Part shown: positions 27,474 to 33,102 of the stretch, one piece after another
Position numbering within the stretch: the first letter of the stretch is position 1
Layout of the letters: every line of letters begins with the position of its first letter
Position numbers and translations under genes: made by a program
The notes under the pieces: model-generated
The model's database searches: none
Told to the model about the DNA's origin: nothing
What the model saw: the letters and a program-made list of their open reading frames with translations, nothing else
Origin: Phycisphaera mikurensis
GTDB lineage: Bacteria > Planctomycetota > B15-G4 > JADJEK01
NCBI GenBank assembly: GCA_020723465.1
Contig: DYIW01000021.1
Span: forward strand, 1 to 33,102
Direction: 5' to 3'
DNA length: 33,102 nt

Positions 27474-28310
27474 TCAGGAACGGCGCGAGCGCGCCGGCCT
27501 GCACCGCTCGTGGATGTGCTTCCAGCCGTTCCGCTCCGAGAGCGCTTTCCGCAGCATCTCGATCAACTCTTCGAAGTCCGTGCAGTTCTCGAGGAAGCCC
27601 GGTTCCGCCGCGAGCTCGTCGAGCAGCGCCTGCCTCTCCTTCCGGTTTCTGCCAAGCTCACACAGGCGCGAGTAGACCTCGCAGGCGTAGGCGAAGGTCT
27701 CGCGCTTTCGGAACTCGATGTCGAGCAGCCACTCGCGGGCACGGGTCTCCTTGAGGCCCGCCTGCCCTCGCTTGCAGTTGTGGAAGGCGTGCGCCGCCTC
27801 GTGCACCACGAAGTCGGCGAAGCGGTCGCCGGCCTGGAAGTACGCGGCAGAGACGTAGCAGCGTTCCCCCTCGCTCAGGCCGAGGATCCCCGGCGTGTCC
27901 CGGCCGAGCGGCTTCGCGCCGGCGCTCGTCAGGTAGATGTTGGCGAGGTTCCAGGCGGTGTGCAGGAAACCCGCGTCGCGGATCACCTGCTCGACGGCGT
28001 CCGCCGTGAGAAAAACGAAGGAGCGCTGGAGCAGGTCCAGCACCGCCTCGCGCTCGGTCGCGGGGAACAGGCCGCACACCATGGGCTGCAGACGCGCGCG
28101 CACGAGCCGCCGCGCCTCGCTTCCCGCGGGGCCTGGCGGCGCGCGGCGCTCGCCGCAGCGCCGGCGCACCGCGGCGAGCAAGGCATCGAGCAGGTCCTGC
28201 CTGGCGCGGGCACAGGACTCGATGATGCTGCCCGGCCAGGGCGGGAAGACGGGCTCGCTGTCACCCGTGCGCAGGAAGCGGCGCACCTCGCGGCGTTGCT
28301 CCTGGTTCAT
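27474..28310 (-). CDS. HEXXH-motif (zincin-like) protein, function unknown
   Basis: A 278-residue protein without signal peptide or membrane segment. The centre carries VVHEAAHAFHNCK (His170, Glu171, His174), a zincin active-site pattern. A third ligand could be Glu204 or Glu211 in RETFAYACEVY, a spacing seen in gluzincin-like families. Other distinctive stretches are REVRRFLRTGDSEPVFPPWP at the N-terminus, LSEGERCYVSAAYFQAGDR before the motif, and REWLLDIEFRKRE after it. I have seen this arrangement only in uncharacterised proteins, so the peptidase activity is predicted from the motif alone. Confidence 0.7.
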   Translation of the reverse strand: MNQEQRREVRRFLRTGDSEPVFPPWPGSIIESCARARQDLLDALLAAVRRRCGERRAPPGPAGSEARRLVRARLQPMVCGLFPATEREAVLDLLQRSFVFLTADAVEQVIRDAGFLHTAWNLANIYLTSAGAKPLGRDTPGILGLSEGERCYVSAAYFQAGDRFADFVVHEAAHAFHNCKRGQAGLKETRAREWLLDIEFRKRETFAYACEVYSRLCELGRNRKERQALLDELAAEPGFLENCTDFEELIEMLRKALSERNGWKHIHERCRPARSRRS

Positions 28311-28408
28311 GCGCGCAGCCTACCCTGGCCAGGCGCGGCGGCAATCTCGCGCTGCGGTTCGCGGCGCGCTATGGTCACCACCGGGCGGCCGCGCCGGCCG
28401 CGAGTCCG

Positions 28409-29791
28409 ATGATCGACCCCATAGTCCAGGAGATCGCGCGCGCCGTGCTGGCAGAGGGCGGCCGCGCTTATGCCGTGGGGGGCTTCGTCCGCGACCGCCT
28501 GCTCGGCCTCGAGTCCAAGGACCTGGACATCGAGGTGCACGGCCTTTCGCTCGCTCGCGTCGAAGAGATCCTCGCGCGTTTCGGCGAGGTGATCGCGGTC
28601 GGTCGGGCCTTCGGCGTGTTCCGCGTGAAGGAGCTCGACGCCGACTTCTCGCTGCCGCGCACGGACAGCAAGGCCGGGCCGGGCCACCGCGGCTTCGACG
28701 TCGAGGTGGCGCCGCACATCGGCCTCGAGGCCGCGTCCAGGCGGCGCGACCTGACCATCAACAGCATGGCGCTCGACCTGGTCACGGGCGCGATCCTCGA
28801 TCCGCATGGCGGCCGAGCCGACCTCGAGGCGCGGGTGCTGCGCGCCGTGGACGCGCGCGCATTTCCTGAGGATCCGCTGCGCGGCCTGCGCGCGGCCCAG
28901 CTCGCGGCGCGCTTCCTCATGCGGCCGGACGCCGAGCTCCTGCGCCTGTGCGCGGCGCTCGACCTGGCGGAGTTGCCGGGCGAGCGGCTGTTCGAGGAGT
29001 TCCGCAAGCTCCTCGTCTTGGGCGTGCGCCCCTCGCTCGGCCTCGAGTTCCTGCGCGAGACCGGCCTGCTGCGCTTCTTCCCGGAGCTTCTCGCCCTAGT
29101 GGGCGTGCCGCAGGAGCCGGCCTGGCATCCCGAGGGCGACGTGTGGATGCACACCCTGCTGGTCGTCGATCAGGCCGCGCGCCTGCGGGACGGCGGCGCG
29201 GACGACGAGGTGCTCATGTTCGCGGCGCTCTGCCACGATCTCGGCAAGCCCGAGACCACGGCGCCGGATCAGGGCCGCCTGCGCTCGCTTGGCCACGACG
29301 TGCAGGGCGCGCCGCTGGCCGAGACGTTCCTCGGCCGTCTCGCGGCGTCGCTCGATCTGACGCGGAAGGTGTCCGCCCTCGTGACGCACCACCTCGCGCC
29401 CGCGTTCTTCGTGCGGGACGAGGCAACGGCGCGCGCCTACCGGCGCCTGGCGCGCCGGCTCGGCGAGGCCGGCGTCACGCTCGAGCTGCTCGAGCGCGTG
29501 GCGCGCGCCGACTGCCTGGGCCGGACCACCACGGACACGGCCGCCCTGCACTTCCCCGAGGGGGACGAGTTCCTGCGGCGCGCGCGCGCCTTCCTGGTGG
29601 CGGACGCGGCGCCGCAGGACGCGGTCCTGGGCCGTCACCTCATCGCGCGCGGCCTCGAGCCCGGGCCGGGCTTCGGCCCGATCCTGCGCCGCTGCCGCGA
29701 GATCCAGGACGAGACCGGCTGGGACGATCCGGAGCGCATCCTCGATCAGGCGCTCGCGGGCCCGCGCAACCCCGCCGAGCCCGGCGCGTGA
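28409..29791 (+). CDS. cca: CCA tRNA nucleotidyltransferase with HD domain
   Basis: Adds or repairs the 3'-CCA of tRNAs; 460 residues. The nucleotidyltransferase head has GGFVRDRLLG (24-33) and the metal-binding DLDIE (Asp38, Asp40). RRDLTINSMA (112-121) and EDPLRGLRAAQLAARF (154-169) complete the class II poly(A)-polymerase head. A C-terminal HD domain follows (His248 in MHTLLVVDQ; LCHDLGKPE with His276-Asp277), giving a phosphohydrolase activity as in the E. coli type. The ATG at 28409 starts the chain directly before the head domain. The gene stands alone between divergent and convergent neighbours. Confidence 0.93.
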   Translation: MIDPIVQEIARAVLAEGGRAYAVGGFVRDRLLGLESKDLDIEVHGLSLARVEEILARFGEVIAVGRAFGVFRVKELDADFSLPRTDSKAGPGHRGFDVEVAPHIGLEAASRRRDLTINSMALDLVTGAILDPHGGRADLEARVLRAVDARAFPEDPLRGLRAAQLAARFLMRPDAELLRLCAALDLAELPGERLFEEFRKLLVLGVRPSLGLEFLRETGLLRFFPELLALVGVPQEPAWHPEGDVWMHTLLVVDQAARLRDGGADDEVLMFAALCHDLGKPETTAPDQGRLRSLGHDVQGAPLAETFLGRLAASLDLTRKVSALVTHHLAPAFFVRDEATARAYRRLARRLGEAGVTLELLERVARADCLGRTTTDTAALHFPEGDEFLRRARAFLVADAAPQDAVLGRHLIARGLEPGPGFGPILRRCREIQDETGWDDPERILDQALAGPRNPAEPGA

Positions 29792-29904
29792 GGCCGCGGG
29801 GCCGCTGCGGGCCGGGGCCTCGGCCGGTACCGTTGACGGCCTGTACGCGAGCCGGGAGAATCAAGGCGTCGGGCGAGCGATTGTGCAGGCGGGAGGACCG
29901 CTCA

Positions 29905-30264
29905 ATGAGGTTGGTCCCGGGGACAGCGGTCCTGAGCTTCCTGTTCGCGTGCGCCGCGCAACAGGATGGCGCCAGCGATGCAGACCTGGCCCGCGCGCCA
30001 GGCCCTGCTCTTTCCGTAGGGGTGTCCCGGACGCCAACCGAGGGGACTGCCGCCCTGGCCCGCCGCGCCCTCCTGGTCGGGATCGAGCAGTACCCTGCGG
30101 ACAATCCCGACATCTCGCCGGTCACGGGTGCCGGCAACGACGTCGAGCGGATGCGGGAGACGCTGATCTCCCTCGGCTTCCGCCAGCGCGACATCCAGGT
30201 GCTCCGCGACCGGGACGACACGGCCGCCGCCATCGTGCGCGCGTTTCGCTCCTGGCTGACCGCT
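29905..30264 (+). pseudogene. Caspase-like (C14) protein, N-terminal fragment A
   Basis: An exported caspase-fold protein begins here: ribosome binding site GGGAGGA (29891-29897), then a lipoprotein-like signal (VLSFLFACAAQQ). The p20 start is clear: RALLVGIEQYP, then GNDVERMRETLISLGF and VLRDRDDTAAAIVRAF. The chain should continue to the catalytic SGHG. Instead the caspase match ends near WLTA (about 30264), and the frame continues only as low-complexity Arg/Gly-rich sequence to a stop at 30420. The next caspase piece continues in a different frame from 30260. Because the same p20 region recurs there, this is a joint between two caspase genes, not a simple frameshift. Confidence 0.75.
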
Positions 30265-30634
30265 GCCGAACGCCGAAAGAGACGTCCTGGCGCTCGCCGG
30301 CCGCCTCGAGAGCATGGACTGGGAGCGGTGGAAGGTGACCGTCCTGCCGGGCGAGCGGGCGACGCGCGAGGCCATCCTCAGGGAGTTCGCGCAACTCGAG
30401 GCGAAGGCCCAGGCCAATGACTGCGTCTTCATCTACTACGCGGGCCACGGCGAGCGACTGGAGAAGGAGCGGGCGGAGGACATGGCCTGGCTGATCCCGG
30501 CCGACGGCGGGCCGTACGTCCGGGGAGAACGGGATTCGTGCTGGATTCCGTTCGACGAGGTGGCGCGCATCTTCGACAGCGTCGATGCCAAGCACATCCT
30601 GGTGGCCCTGGACTGCTGCTATGCCGGCCGCCTG
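30260..30634 (+). pseudogene. Caspase-like (C14) protein, internal fragment B
   Basis: The open frame from 30260 starts LPNAERDVLALAGRLES, which repeats the p20 beginning already seen in fragment A. It then carries TREAILREF, the catalytic His in CVFIYYAGHGERL and the catalytic Cys in LVALDCCYAGRL (the second Cys). The spacing of His and Cys is right for a metacaspase/caspase-like protease. The start of the domain (VGI-xY) and everything after CCYAG are missing. The match ends at about 30634. Beyond it the frame reads backwards through a minus-strand Rpn gene to a stop at 30691. It could have belonged to a caspase joined to other effector or sensor domains. Confidence 0.8.
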
Positions 30635-30651
30635 ATCCGAGGCACGATGCG

Positions 30652-30909
30652 CAGCGGCGGCTCCGTGCTCTGGTGCTCGCAGAGCACGTAGAGGAGCGCG
30701 GCGCTTCCTTCCATGCGGACGGTAAAGAGCAGATCGGTGAACGGCTCGCTGAGTTCCTCGTCCACGAAGCTGTCGGCTACGAGCTGGAGGGTCGAGAAGT
30801 CGAGGCGCTGGCTGATGGTGGGCGGCAGGAAGGCGCGCAGCAGGGCCGCGGCCTGGCGCTCCTGCGAGAAGACCGCTTTCACGAGCCGGTCGTGCGGCTG
30901 ATGGGTCAT
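30652..30909 (-). pseudogene. Rpn family recombination-promoting nuclease, N-terminal fragment
   Basis: The open frame from ATG 30909 begins MTHQPHDRLVKAVFSQ, continues RAFLPPTISQRLDFSTLQL and DSFVDEELSEPFTDLLF, and reaches LYVLCEHQSTEPPL. This is the start of the Rpn/YhgA-like PD-(D/E)xK nuclease family, with Asp59 and the ExQ pair (Glu78, Gln80) visible. Family members continue with the LRLLRYMVRIW helix; here the similarity stops at about 30652, next to the end of caspase fragment B running the other way. About 86 of roughly 300 residues remain. The frame is open upstream and fuses in frame to the reverse transcriptase fragment, which is probably coincidence. Confidence 0.85.
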
Positions 30910-31164
30910 GGGAGTTCGCCCGTGCGTGGTCGACGCACTGTACGGACGGCGCGCGCGCCGGAGGGTTACACACGCAATCGCCGCGCGCGGCGGCCCAGCG
31001 CGGGCGAAGGCGCGCCGCCGGGAACTTCGGGCCGGAAGGCCCGACCATTCCCGGCGGCGCCGTGCTCTTCGGCCGGGCTCGTGCCCGGCGCGGGAGGCGG
31101 ATCGGGGTCTCTCTTGGCGCGGCGCGGCGGTCCCCGCGGGTTCGCGGGCGGCCGCCGCGATCGG
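30910..31164. other. Structured non-coding stretch between Rpn and reverse transcriptase fragments
   Basis: The 255 bases between the end of the reverse transcriptase match and the Rpn start have no protein similarity I can recognise. The frame between the two fragments happens to stay open but has an Arg/Ala/Gly-rich shadow composition. It holds the strong hairpin at 31012-31060 and probably the original promoter region of the Rpn gene. No template repeat of the DGR is seen in it. Confidence 0.55.
31012..31060. other. Two-level hairpin with GGAA tetraloop
   Basis: The outer stem is 13 perfect base pairs (31012-31024 with 31048-31060). Inside lies a 7-bp perfect stem (TCGGGCC at 31027-31033 with GGCCCGA at 31038-31044) closed by the loop GGAA. 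The two stems are separated by a small asymmetric internal loop. No T-tract follows on either strand. It could be a palindromic repeat unit, a structured RNA, or a hairpin of the DGR; the sequence alone does not tell. Confidence 0.7.
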
Positions 31165-31464
31165 GCGCCGCTCGAAGGCCGGCTCCAGCCGGTCCATGAG
31201 CGCGTGGTGCACCACGCGGTCGCGAAACGGCGCGGCGCTGATGATGCGCGGCTTGGGATCGTGGACCTCGAAGGTGTGCGGTTTGCCCGGCCGCCAGGCG
31301 CCGCTTTCGAGCTCTCGCTCGAGCAGGAGCGCCTCGGGTTCGAGCCGCTCCATGAAGCGCGCCACGCTGCGCACGTGCCGCTTGCCGCGCGCCGCGCGCT
31401 CGGCCGCCTGCGTGAGGGCCGCGAAGGTCGCGATATCCGGCCAGAGCCCTCCGGCGCGCTTCAC
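31165..31464 (-). pseudogene. Diversity-generating-retroelement reverse transcriptase, N-terminal 100 residues only
   Basis: The GTG start at 31464 overlaps the avd stop (GTGA). The chain has the characteristic DGR reverse transcriptase N-terminus: LWPDIATFAALTQAAERAARGKR, LEPEALLLERELESGAWRPG (a palm/finger helix), then HDPKPRIISAAPFRDRVVHHAL (RT motif 1 with the conserved R and H positions) and RLEPAFERR. Normally FIxDSYACRxGKGTHxA and the YxDD-containing palm follow. Here the similarity stops after FERR (about 31165), so the catalytic aspartates are missing. The RT cannot be active as it stands. Confidence 0.88.
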
Positions 31465-31871
31465 GCCTGGGCCTCCGCGCCTTCCCCGCCCTTGCCGTCA
31501 ATGGCCTGGCGCCAGCCGTGGACCATCCTGCCCGCCTCGTCCACGCCGCGCATGGCCGACTCGAAGCCCTTCCCGGGCATCACGGCCGCGGCTTTCGCCA
31601 GGCGAAAGAGATGCCGCAGCCGCTCGAGCTTCAGGTTCACCTCGCGGAGCGCCCGGCGCCGCTCGCCGCGCTCATAGCGCGCCACCACCAACAGCTCCGT
31701 GATGTCGAGGGCCTGGTTCTGCACGCGCTGCGTGAGCGTGAAGCGCGCCGATTTCGGCCAGCGGTTGGTGTGCTCCAAGAGCCACCCCGTGAACTCCTCC
31801 CACTTCTGCAGCACCAGGAGATCCGGTCCGGCCTCGCGCGCCGGCGGCCGGTCGAGCGGCAGGGGGCTCAT
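31461..31871 (-). CDS. avd: DGR accessory protein Avd (four-helix bundle)
   Basis: A 136-residue helical protein. It has the Avd pattern DLLVLQKWEEFTGWLLEHT, RFTLTQRVQNQALDITELL and YERGERRRALREVNLKLERL, then RLFRLAKAAAVMPGKGFES. In Bordetella phage BPP-1, Avd pentamers bind the reverse transcriptase and template RNA and are needed for mutagenic retrohoming. Its start overlaps the stop of the HRDC gene (ATGA) and its stop overlaps the RT start, so the three form one tightly coupled cassette. Length and helix content are normal; nothing suggests that this gene itself is broken. Confidence 0.92.
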   Translation of the reverse strand: MSPLPLDRPPAREAGPDLLVLQKWEEFTGWLLEHTNRWPKSARFTLTQRVQNQALDITELLVVARYERGERRRALREVNLKLERLRHLFRLAKAAAVMPGKGFESAMRGVDEAGRMVHGWRQAIDGKGGEGAEAQA

Positions 31872-32353
31872 GCGCCGGCCTCCGCCGCATCGGCTGTCAC
31901 GGCGAGGAGGCGCAGGATGTCCGGCCCGTACTTCTCCACCTTGCTCTTGCCCAGGCCGTCGATCTGCGCGAGCGCGGTCAAGCTCCGCGGCCGCTTCTGG
32001 ATCAGCTCCTTGATCTGGCTGTTCCGGAGCACGAGATAGTGGAAGAGCCCGTCACGCCGCGCCACCACGTTCCGCCACTCGCGGAACGAGTTGAAGAGCG
32101 TGCGCTCGGCCTCGTCCAGGCCCGCGGTCGGGTCCTCGCGCGGCTCGCGCGGCGCCGTGGCAGAGAACTGCTGCGCGGCGGCCCGCTGCGGCCGCTCCTG
32201 CCACGAGACCACGCAGGCGAGGTGCGGCAGTCCCTCAACGCGGAAGAAGTGCTCGCGAAAAGAGAGCACTTCCTTGTCTTTCGCGAAGTCGGAGAGAGGG
32301 GACGTGTCGAAGGACCCGAGGGTGCTCGAATACCTGAGCGTTCGGGCACGCAA
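31868..32353 (-). CDS. HRDC-domain accessory protein of the DGR
   Basis: A protein of 161 residues. The C-terminal part is an HRDC (helicase/RNase D C-terminal) domain: LFNSFREWRNVVARRDGLF, YLVLRNSQIKELIQKRP, ALAQIDGLGKSKVEKYG. The N-terminal part (SPLSDFAKDKEVLSFREHFF) matches the small domain that precedes HRDC in DGR-linked proteins. HRDC genes are a known DGR accessory alongside Avd and are thought to bind nucleic acid. The only in-frame start upstream of this block is TTG at 32353, directly after a stop; no ATG or GTG suits better, so the start is uncertain. It is in the same coupled cassette as avd and RT. Confidence 0.85.
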   Translation of the reverse strand: MRARTLRYSSTLGSFDTSPLSDFAKDKEVLSFREHFFRVEGLPHLACVVSWQERPQRAAAQQFSATAPREPREDPTAGLDEAERTLFNSFREWRNVVARRDGLFHYLVLRNSQIKELIQKRPRSLTALAQIDGLGKSKVEKYGPDILRLLAVTADAAEAGA

Positions 32354-32362
32354 GATTCATTC

Positions 32363-32406
32363 GCGGGCGCCTCCGGGCCGGCTTCGCTACGGCCCGGAGC
32401 GCCCGC
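32363..32406. other. Hairpin just downstream of the DGR variable region
   Basis: Seventeen base pairs with one bulged base (32363-32380 with 32390-32406), loop 32381-32389. It lies about 60 bases past the end of the target gene on the minus strand, in the 111-base gap before the HRDC gene. DGRs such as BPP-1 need a hairpin or cruciform close downstream of the variable region for retrohoming; this is in the right place, although its loop is larger than the phage tetraloop. It could also act as a transcription terminator, but no T-run follows. Confidence 0.65.
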
Positions 32407-32464
32407 TCGTCGCGCGCCAGAATCGTTGATTTCCCGAGGGGATCCAGCGGTGAAGTCGTGAGAG

Positions 32465-33102
32465 TCACCAAGAGATGACCCGGACGGCGGGGCGGCACCC
32501 GAGGTAGTAGTCGCGGATGCCCGGCGTGATGTCGGTGCGGTACGCCGAGCGTGCGAGCGCCGGGGTGCTGTTGAAGCCGCCGCCGCGGGGCACGCGGAGC
32601 GAGGCGCCTTGGACCAAACGCCCTCCATCTCCCTGCACCGCCGCGTTGTCGTACGAGCAGTAGCCGTCCCGGCACCACTCCCACACGTTCCCGATCGTGT
32701 CATGCAGGCCGAAGGCATTCGCCCGGTACGAGCCGACGGGTGCGTGGCACGTGCGGCCGTCGTCCAGCTCCATGTCGCACTGCGGCCAGTTGCCTCCGTG
32801 CGCCTGGGCGTAGGCGTCGGCCAGGTTCCCCGCCTCGTCCAGATCCAGCTTGTCCCGCCCGGTCCACCACGGAGTGTCCGTGCCCGCGCGGCAGCCGTAC
32901 TCCCACTGCGCCTCGGTCGGCAAGACCAGGCCCAGCCGGCCCAGCACCTCCTCGCAGTCCTCCCAACTCACGTGCTCCACCGGATGCAACAGGTCTCCTG
33001 GCCTGCCATCGCGGCTCCACGTCCTCCCGTAGTTCCCCGGGTGGTGGTAGCTCGGGTTCCACCCCGCGAACCCGTGCCACTACCCCTGCGTCATCTCGTA
33101 CT
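32465..33102 (-). CDS. DGR target: FGE-sulfatase/C-type-lectin-fold protein, 3' part, with in-frame amber codon
   Basis: Formylglycine-generating-enzyme/SUMF1-type domain, whose C-type-lectin fold is the standard display scaffold of DGR targets. Readable blocks: NPSYHHPGNYGRTW, HPVEHVSWEDCEEVL, LPTEAQWEYGCRAGTDTPWW, GSYRANAFGLHDTIGNVWEW and the C-terminal RVPRGGGFNS to GCRPAVRVISW. The gene enters from beyond the window edge. A TAG at 33080-33082 interrupts the usual 'EMTQGQW' phrase (here EMTQG-stop-W), so one C-to-T change may have turned Gln into stop; it could also be a sequencing error near the contig end. Two open starts (TTG 32989 and others) exist after it but would lose the domain's beginning. 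The rest is a normal domain. Any N-terminal domains are outside the window. Confidence 0.87.
32468..32600 (-). other. Predicted DGR variable region (VR)
   Basis: This is the last ~130 bases of the target gene, where FGE-type DGR targets carry their variable region. Codons at the solvent-facing positions (Tyr 32504-506, Tyr 507-509, Asp 510-512, Ile 516-518, Ile 528-530, Asp 531-533, Thr 534-536, Thr 564-566, Ser 567-569, Asn 570-572) all end in C, as expected if AAC codons of a template were changed at A positions. The boundaries are approximate because the template repeat is not in the window. Confidence 0.7.

Larger units (their letters stand above)
31165..33102 (-). mobile_element. Partial diversity-generating retroelement cassette
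   Basis: Order on the minus strand: target gene with VR, hairpin, HRDC gene, avd, RT (truncated). Gene overlaps of 3-4 bases link HRDC, avd and RT. The template repeat and the catalytic part of the RT are absent from the window. The cassette is recognised from four independent components, so its identity is secure even though it is incomplete. Confidence 0.88.

Noticed and set aside
29905-30691. A single caspase gene with a programmed frameshift
   Set aside because: The two frames contain the same p20 region twice, and no slippery sequence or stimulatory structure is seen at 30260. A joint of two genes explains it better.
30910-32464. DGR template repeat inside the window
   Set aside because: I looked on both strands for a copy of the variable region with AAC-rich (or GTT-rich) positions between the RT fragment and the target gene and found none.

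Overview
The window is a very GC-rich (about 70% by eye) stretch of bacterial chromosome with short intergenic gaps, good GGAGG-type ribosome binding sites and many signal peptides and lipoboxes. I favour an uncultivated Planctomycetota-like lineage. The main reason is the C-terminal exported-protein domain of the secreted protease at 10498-12738, supported by the many secreted proteins of unknown function and the CNMP-kinase and SGNH types present. This is inference; no rRNA or marker tree is available here.

Layout. 1-102 looks like a fragment of a plus-strand gene abutting a truncated ketoacyl synthase (102-881, minus), which is coupled to an ApbE flavin transferase (878-1999). Divergent from ApbE is a FetA/FetB ABC exporter pair, then a membrane-anchored metallophosphatase and a small cupin. 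A type-2-like isoleucyl-tRNA synthetase (5039-8248, minus) carries a swapped HIGH signature (GIHH). Next come a secreted PDZ protein, a V8-like secreted protease with a PKD domain, a cyclic-nucleotide-binding/Ser-Thr kinase fusion, an M48 protease with a C-terminal TerB-like domain, an SDR oxidoreductase, and a DnaJ/CbpA-type co-chaperone translationally coupled to a CbpM-like modulator. After a 357-base gap lie a secreted CARDB-type protein with a clear intrinsic terminator, HisRS (minus), two small secreted proteins (minus), a small membrane-anchored protein, a three-lipoprotein operon (FlgO-like, LpoB-like, COG3014-like), an SGNH hydrolase, a HEXXH protein and a CCA-adding enzyme.

The right end (about 29.9-33.1 kb) is the most unusual part. 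On the minus strand it holds a diversity-generating retroelement (DGR): the 3' part of an FGE-sulfatase/C-type-lectin-fold target gene whose last codons show the expected NNC hypervariable pattern, a hairpin just downstream of it, an HRDC accessory gene, an Avd four-helix-bundle gene and the first ~100 codons of the DGR reverse transcriptase. The three cassette genes overlap by 3-4 bases. The reverse transcriptase is cut off and runs in frame through a structured non-coding stretch into a truncated Rpn-family nuclease, which in turn abuts, tail to tail, a truncated caspase-like protease that is itself a joint of two caspase fragments in different frames. No template repeat was found in the window. 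Either this is a recombination-scarred DGR/conflict locus or the assembly is misjoined here; the sequence alone cannot decide.
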